Of a stretch of DNA of 64,000 nucleotides, positions 60,027 to 64,000 are shown piece after piece. A program made the translations under genes and the position numbers. Position 1 is the first letter of the stretch, and every line of letters begins with the position of its first letter. The notes below the pieces were generated by a model. That model saw only the letters and a program-made list of their open reading frames with translations, was not told where the DNA came from and made no database searches. Origin of the DNA: Pseudoxanthomonas indica (GTDB taxonomy: Bacteria > Pseudomonadota > Gammaproteobacteria > Xanthomonadales > Xanthomonadaceae); the NCBI RefSeq assembly GCF_900167565.1, contig NZ_FUZV01000001.1, forward strand, positions 1 to 64,000. The letters run 5' to 3'.

Positions 60027-62660
60027 CTAATTCGTCGCCGGCGGCGGCAGGACGTCGGCGAGCGACTGCAGATGCAGGCTGGCGCGCAGCGCGGCCAGAT
60101 GGGCCTTGGAAGTGACCTTCAGAGTCACCGACTCGCCCGGCAGCAGGTCCAGCGCGTTGTCCGACACGGCCGCATCGTGCTCGCCGAAATCGATCCACAG
60201 ATCGCGAACCAACTGTGCAGACTGCAGGCGCAGCTGATAGCCGTCCCCGTCGCGTTCCAGCGCGGTCTGGATGGCCGCGGCGGGCAGTTTCAAGGCCTTG
60301 GCGGCTTCGAAGTACACCAGCTGGCGCGCCAGCATCGTCTCGCCTTCATACAGCTCGAACACCGCCACGCTGGCCGCGGCATCGGCGCCGCGCAGCAACT
60401 CGCTGTCCTTGAAGGCGCGCACGTGGGTAGCCGACAGCGGTGGCAGCGTCACCGCCGCCTTGCGCTGGCGCAGCACCTTGCCGTTGAAGTCCATGACCCG
60501 CAGCCGCCACTCACCCTTCAGCGGCTGCTGGCGATCCGAGACCAGGTCCAGTTGGATCTCTCCCTCCCTGCGCGACGCGGCGACCGCCACCGGCGCGAAA
60601 AATCGTCGTGCGTGGAAGTGCAGCGCCTTCCAGCGGCCGGCATGGTCGATGCTCGACCACGACGCGCCCGGCCACACATCGTTGAGCTGCCAGTACAGCG
60701 AACCCATGGTGTAAGGACGCGAGGCGCGGTGATGCAGCGCCGCCAGCTCGATGCCCTCGGCCTGCATCACCTGACTCAGGTAGATGAAGTCGGCGAAGTT
60801 GCGTGGCGTGCCGTACTCGTTCTGGATGTACTGCAGCAAGCGCTCGTTGCCGGCGCCGGCCATGAACTTCTGGTGCGCGCGAATCACCGGTGCGTCGATG
60901 GCCTGTTCGGCGCGGCTGGCAAACGCATCGACCGTGCGCTGCACCGGCCAGGCCTGCAGGCCGAACTCGGACATGAAGCGTGGCGTCTCCTCCAGGTAGG
61001 CCTGGACCGGCTTGGCCGGCGCGCCCCACACTTCCCAGTAATGCTTGTCGCCCTTGCGCGAGTCGTTGGCCTTTTCGTCCAGATCATTGCTGGGGGAACT
61101 GGACCAGTACGGCACACCCAGGCCCTCTTCGTGCACGACCCGGCGCAGGTCGCGACCGAACAGCGCGACATAGCCTTGCCAGACGCGGTCGGCAAACACC
61201 GGATCCGCCTCGGCCAACTGCTTGCGGTGGCCCCAGTCCTTCCAGGCCGTCTCTTCTTCGTTGTTGCCGCACCACAGCACGATGCTGGGGTGATGGCGCA
61301 GGCGACGGAGGTTGTCGCGCGCCTCGGCCACCACATTGGCGCGGAACAGCGGCTCATAAGCGGGCTGCATGCCGCCACCGAACATGAAGTCCTGCCAGAC
61401 CAGCAGGCCCAGCTCGTCGGCAATGTCGTAGAACGACTCGTCCTCGTAGTAGCCGCCGCCCCAGTTGCGCAGCATGTTCATGTTGGCGTCGCGCGCCGCC
61501 TGCAGGACCTCGCGGATGCGCGCGGGCTGCACACGTGCGGGAAAGGCGTCGAACGGAATGACGTTGGCGCCCTTGGCGAAGATCGGCACGCCATTGATGA
61601 CGAAGGCGAAGCCCTGCCCGTCCGCATCGCGATCACGGCGCAGCTCGACACTGCGCAGACCGGTCAGGCGCTCGGCCGCAACCGAATCCCCACGCGCATT
61701 GCGCACGCTCAGGCGGAAGCGATAGCGCGCCTGCTCGCCGTAGCCTGCCGGCCACCAGCGCCGCGGCGAACGCAGGGTGGTGGTCAGCTCGACGCGGTTC
61801 TCGCCCTGTACCAGCAGCGCGCTGCGCTGCAGGAGGCCCACGCGCTGGCCATCCGGATCCAGAATCTCCACTTCCATCGCCGCCGTGTCCGGGCCGGCAC
61901 TGTCGACGGTGGCGATGATCGCCAGATCGGCCTCATCCTGATCCAGCGAGGTGGTGGCGATGGCCAGGTCGGTCACCCGCAGCGACTTCCAGGTCTCCAG
62001 CCGCACCGGTCGCCACAGACCGGCCGTGACGTAGCGCGGCCCCCAGTCCCAGCCGAAGTGATAGCCCGGCTTGCGCACGAAGTTGCCGACCATCGCGTCC
62101 TTGGGCTCGTCGCCGTAGGGCGAGGGATAGTTGCCGGCGATCTTGTGCGGCATCGCCTGCACCTGCGGCAGCAAGGCGCGGATCGGCGAGCGGAAGATGA
62201 TCCGCAGCTCGTTCTTGCGCGCCTTCAGCCGCTTGTCCACGCGCACCCGCCAGGTGCGATGGCTGTTGTCGGTCGAGAGCAGCGGCTTGCCGTTGAGGCT
62301 CATCTCGGCCAGCGTATCCACGCCTTCGAACACCAGCTCGGCGTTCGGCCGCGCCAGCGTGGCTTCGTCCACGTCGAAACGATGGACGTACTCCCAATCC
62401 GCCAGACCGATCCACTGCAGGCTCGCCTCGGGCGCGCCCACATACGGATCCACGATCACGCCATGGGCCAGCAAATCCGTGTGCACGGAGCCAGGCACGC
62501 TGGCTTTGCGCCAGGCGGTGGCTTCGGGATGGGCTTTGGCCTGGGCGTCGCCCGGCAGCAGGCGGAACCGCCAACCGTCATCCAGCGTGCGCGACACCAC
62601 CTGCGCCCATCCGGGCATGGCGACCAGCAACAGGCACAGGGCCAGACACAAGCGTTTCAT
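60027..62660 (-). CDS. GH2 beta-mannosidase
   Basis: 877 residues with signal peptide (CLALCLLLVAMPGWAQ). GH2 domains: N-terminal jelly roll (LDDGWRFRL, VDTLAEMSLNG), immunoglobulin-like domain and TIM barrel with acid/base E468 in CGNNEEE and nucleophile E565 in FMSEFGLQAWP. The PHKIAGNYPSPYGDEP and WDWGPRYVTAG segments match beta-mannosidases. Cleaves beta-mannose, such as the core mannose of N-glycans. Probably co-transcribed with the epimerase upstream. Confidence 0.92.
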   Translation of the reverse strand: MKRLCLALCLLLVAMPGWAQVVSRTLDDGWRFRLLPGDAQAKAHPEATAWRKASVPGSVHTDLLAHGVIVDPYVGAPEASLQWIGLADWEYVHRFDVDEATLARPNAELVFEGVDTLAEMSLNGKPLLSTDNSHRTWRVRVDKRLKARKNELRIIFRSPIRALLPQVQAMPHKIAGNYPSPYGDEPKDAMVGNFVRKPGYHFGWDWGPRYVTAGLWRPVRLETWKSLRVTDLAIATTSLDQDEADLAIIATVDSAGPDTAAMEVEILDPDGQRVGLLQRSALLVQGENRVELTTTLRSPRRWWPAGYGEQARYRFRLSVRNARGDSVAAERLTGLRSVELRRDRDADGQGFAFVINGVPIFAKGANVIPFDAFPARVQPARIREVLQAARDANMNMLRNWGGGYYEDESFYDIADELGLLVWQDFMFGGGMQPAYEPLFRANVVAEARDNLRRLRHHPSIVLWCGNNEEETAWKDWGHRKQLAEADPVFADRVWQGYVALFGRDLRRVVHEEGLGVPYWSSSPSNDLDEKANDSRKGDKHYWEVWGAPAKPVQAYLEETPRFMSEFGLQAWPVQRTVDAFASRAEQAIDAPVIRAHQKFMAGAGNERLLQYIQNEYGTPRNFADFIYLSQVMQAEGIELAALHHRASRPYTMGSLYWQLNDVWPGASWSSIDHAGRWKALHFHARRFFAPVAVAASRREGEIQLDLVSDRQQPLKGEWRLRVMDFNGKVLRQRKAAVTLPPLSATHVRAFKDSELLRGADAAASVAVFELYEGETMLARQLVYFEAAKALKLPAAAIQTALERDGDGYQLRLQSAQLVRDLWIDFGEHDAAVSDNALDLLPGESVTLKVTSKAHLAALRASLHLQSLADVLPPPATN

Positions 62661-62760
62661 CGACGATGTTCTCCCAGGTGCGCCCGCACGACGAGCGCAC
62701 CATCAGCCAACGCAGCGACAACTTTCCGTTGCTGTCGCGATCAGCAACCCTGCCGCGTGT

Positions 62761-63972
62761 TCAGGACTTTGCCGCCGCCGGTGCGACGACGTTGAGCACT
62801 TCATGGCAGGCGCCCATGGTGTGGTAATCGGTCTTGCCCGCCGGACTCTTTTCGTTGTCGTACTTGCGATTGTCGGCATCCAGGATACGGAACCAGGCGC
62901 CGTACTGGTGGTCGACGAAATGCTTCCAGGAGTAGTTCCACAGCCGGTCATACCATTCCCAATAGGTGGCGTCGCCGGTGCGCGCGGCCAGCAGCGCCGC
63001 GGCCGCCAGCGACTCGGCCTGTACCCAGAAATACTTGTCGTCGTCGCAGACTCGGCCATCCGGCGCAAAGCCGTAGTACAGGCCGCCGCGCTCGGCGTCC
63101 CAGCTGCGCGCCACCGCGGTGTCGAACAGATGGCGCGCCGTCGGCAGCAGCCAGTCGGCCTGCACATGGCGATCGAGGATCAGCAGCAGCTTGGTCCACT
63201 CGGTCTGGTGACCCGGCTGGAAACCCCACGGACGAAACAGGTGCTTGGGATTGTCCAGGTTGTACTTCCAGTCGATCTGCCAGTCCCGGTCGTAGTGCTC
63301 CCACACCAGCCCTTCTGCCTTGGCGGCCTGGCGACGGGTCATGTGGTCGGCCAGCAGCAGCGCCCGCTCCAGGTAACGTGCTTCACCACTGGCTTCGAAT
63401 GCCGCGAGCATGGCCTCGCACATGTGCATGTTGGCGTTCTGGCCGCGGTAATCGGTGAAGTTCCATTGCGCATCGGCCTCATCCTTGTACAGGCCGGACT
63501 CGGGTTCCCAGAATCGCGCTTCCAGCAAGCGCCAGGTTTCGTCCATCCAGCCGCGCGCTTCCTCGATGCCAGCCTTCAGGCCGCAGGAGTACGCCAGCAA
63601 CACGAAGGCCACACCGTAGCAGTGGTTCATGTCGTCCTCGACCACGCCATCGCGCAGGGTCCAGGCGTAGCCGCCGCTCACCGGGTTGCGGTGGACCTCG
63701 CGCAGGTAGCGCAGGCCATGCCGGACCGCCTGCAGATAATCGGCATTGCCGAACTCGCGGTAGGCCATGGCGTAGTTGAAGACAAAGCGCGTGCTGCTGA
63801 CCAGATGGCGATGGCCGGCGTCATACACCGAGCCGTCGTCGCGGAAGTAATGGAAGAAGCCGCCCTGCGGATCGATTGCACGCGGGTGGTAGAACGCCAT
63901 GGTGTCGGCGATGTGGGCGCGCAGGAAGGCCGGCGAACGGAAATCCTGGGGAGAGGCGTCAAGCATGGGCAT
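62761..63972 (-). CDS. AGE-family sugar epimerase/isomerase (mannose isomerase-like)
   Basis: 403 residues, an (alpha/alpha)6 barrel typical of N-acylglucosamine-2-epimerase/cellobiose-epimerase/YihS proteins: SSTRFVFNYAMAYRE, DDMNHCYGVAFVLLAY, NANMHMCEAMLAAFE, GFQPGHQTEWTKLLL with catalytic His. Next to beta-mannosidase it probably converts mannose to fructose, which the PfkB kinase at 14339 could phosphorylate. ATG 63972 or 63966; AGGA lies upstream. Confidence 0.85.
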   Translation of the reverse strand: MPMLDASPQDFRSPAFLRAHIADTMAFYHPRAIDPQGGFFHYFRDDGSVYDAGHRHLVSSTRFVFNYAMAYREFGNADYLQAVRHGLRYLREVHRNPVSGGYAWTLRDGVVEDDMNHCYGVAFVLLAYSCGLKAGIEEARGWMDETWRLLEARFWEPESGLYKDEADAQWNFTDYRGQNANMHMCEAMLAAFEASGEARYLERALLLADHMTRRQAAKAEGLVWEHYDRDWQIDWKYNLDNPKHLFRPWGFQPGHQTEWTKLLLILDRHVQADWLLPTARHLFDTAVARSWDAERGGLYYGFAPDGRVCDDDKYFWVQAESLAAAALLAARTGDATYWEWYDRLWNYSWKHFVDHQYGAWFRILDADNRKYDNEKSPAGKTDYHTMGACHEVLNVVAPAAAKS

Positions 63973-64000
63973 GGTGATCCTGCAGCAGGTTCTGGACTTC

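Noticed and set aside
59901..62795. 964-codon plus-strand ORF
   Set aside because: Antisense of the GH2 beta-mannosidase, whose catalytic motifs are on the other strand.
1..64000. tRNA/rRNA genes, CRISPR arrays, insertion sequences, integrase or transposase genes
   Set aside because: None recognised on reading either strand; the only mobile element with clear boundaries is the inovirus prophage.

Overview
The window is a high-GC proteobacterial chromosome segment, most likely from a member of the Xanthomonadaceae/Lysobacteraceae (Pseudoxanthomonas-, Stenotrophomonas- or Luteimonas-like). The reasons are a Xanthomonas-type filamentous prophage, carbohydrate loci built from a TonB-dependent receptor plus glycoside hydrolase plus tryptophan-halogenase-like protein, and a NirK/quinol-NorB denitrification set. 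The genus is inferred from gene content only; no rRNA or tRNA gene was recognised.

Layout. (1) 1-1962: the end of an unidentified gene, an outer-membrane barrel protein and a formimidoylglutamase (hutG). (2) about 2090-9884: a complete-looking inovirus prophage. It has a leftward operon (small proteins, HUH Rep, ssDNA-binding protein, pVIII coat, pIII-like adsorption protein, pVI-like, Zot/pI, TraX-like), a rightward HTH regulator with an operator cluster, and a 16-bp direct repeat with dif-like features at both ends. There is no integrase gene, so Xer-dependent integration is likely. (3) 10078-10806: two small secreted or membrane-anchored proteins that share a C-terminal two-cysteine motif with a protein inside the prophage. 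(4) 10875-20679: a mannoside-type utilisation locus with a GH92 alpha-mannosidase, a PfkB sugar kinase, a TonB receptor and a tryptophan-halogenase-like flavoprotein, around an intergenic region with four LacI-type operators. (5) 20714-30286: a tightly overlapping operon (TonB receptor, APC permease, amidase, PaiB-like, esterase, S9 peptidase) divergent from an Lrp/AsnC regulator. This looks like a peptide or amide scavenging unit. (6) 30833-53880: a denitrification island: napEFDABC, mobA, hemN, fnr/anr, quinol-dependent NO reductase, nnrS-sirB2-DUF2249 operon, OprC-like copper receptor, nirK-nirV-sco, nadB, a cysteine-synthase-family gene, group-3 truncated haemoglobin and azurin. It is studded with FNR/ANR boxes. 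(7) 53943-63972: an outer-membrane protein, the Lhr helicase, a DUF4124 protein, a GH2 beta-mannosidase and an AGE-family epimerase/isomerase.

How it works together. The single FNR-type regulator has all four cluster cysteines and sits downstream of hemN. It probably controls the island through TTGAY-N4-RTCAA boxes in front of hemN, norB, nnrS, nirK, nadB, azu/trHb and a 48-residue membrane peptide. Nitrate goes to nitrite (Nap), to NO (NirK, with azurin a likely donor) and to N2O (qNor). No nosZ is present in the window. At hemN and nnrS the FNR box lies so close to the start codon (about -41 from the A of ATG) that leaderless mRNAs are predicted.

The most novel-looking items are a pair of small HMA-like proteins with CC-G-x-C tails in the denitrification island, a 53-residue cysteine-rich ORF in the nnrS operon, the FNR-box-driven 48-residue peptide, the shared two-cysteine C-terminal module around the prophage, and an apparent frameshift splitting the phage Rep.
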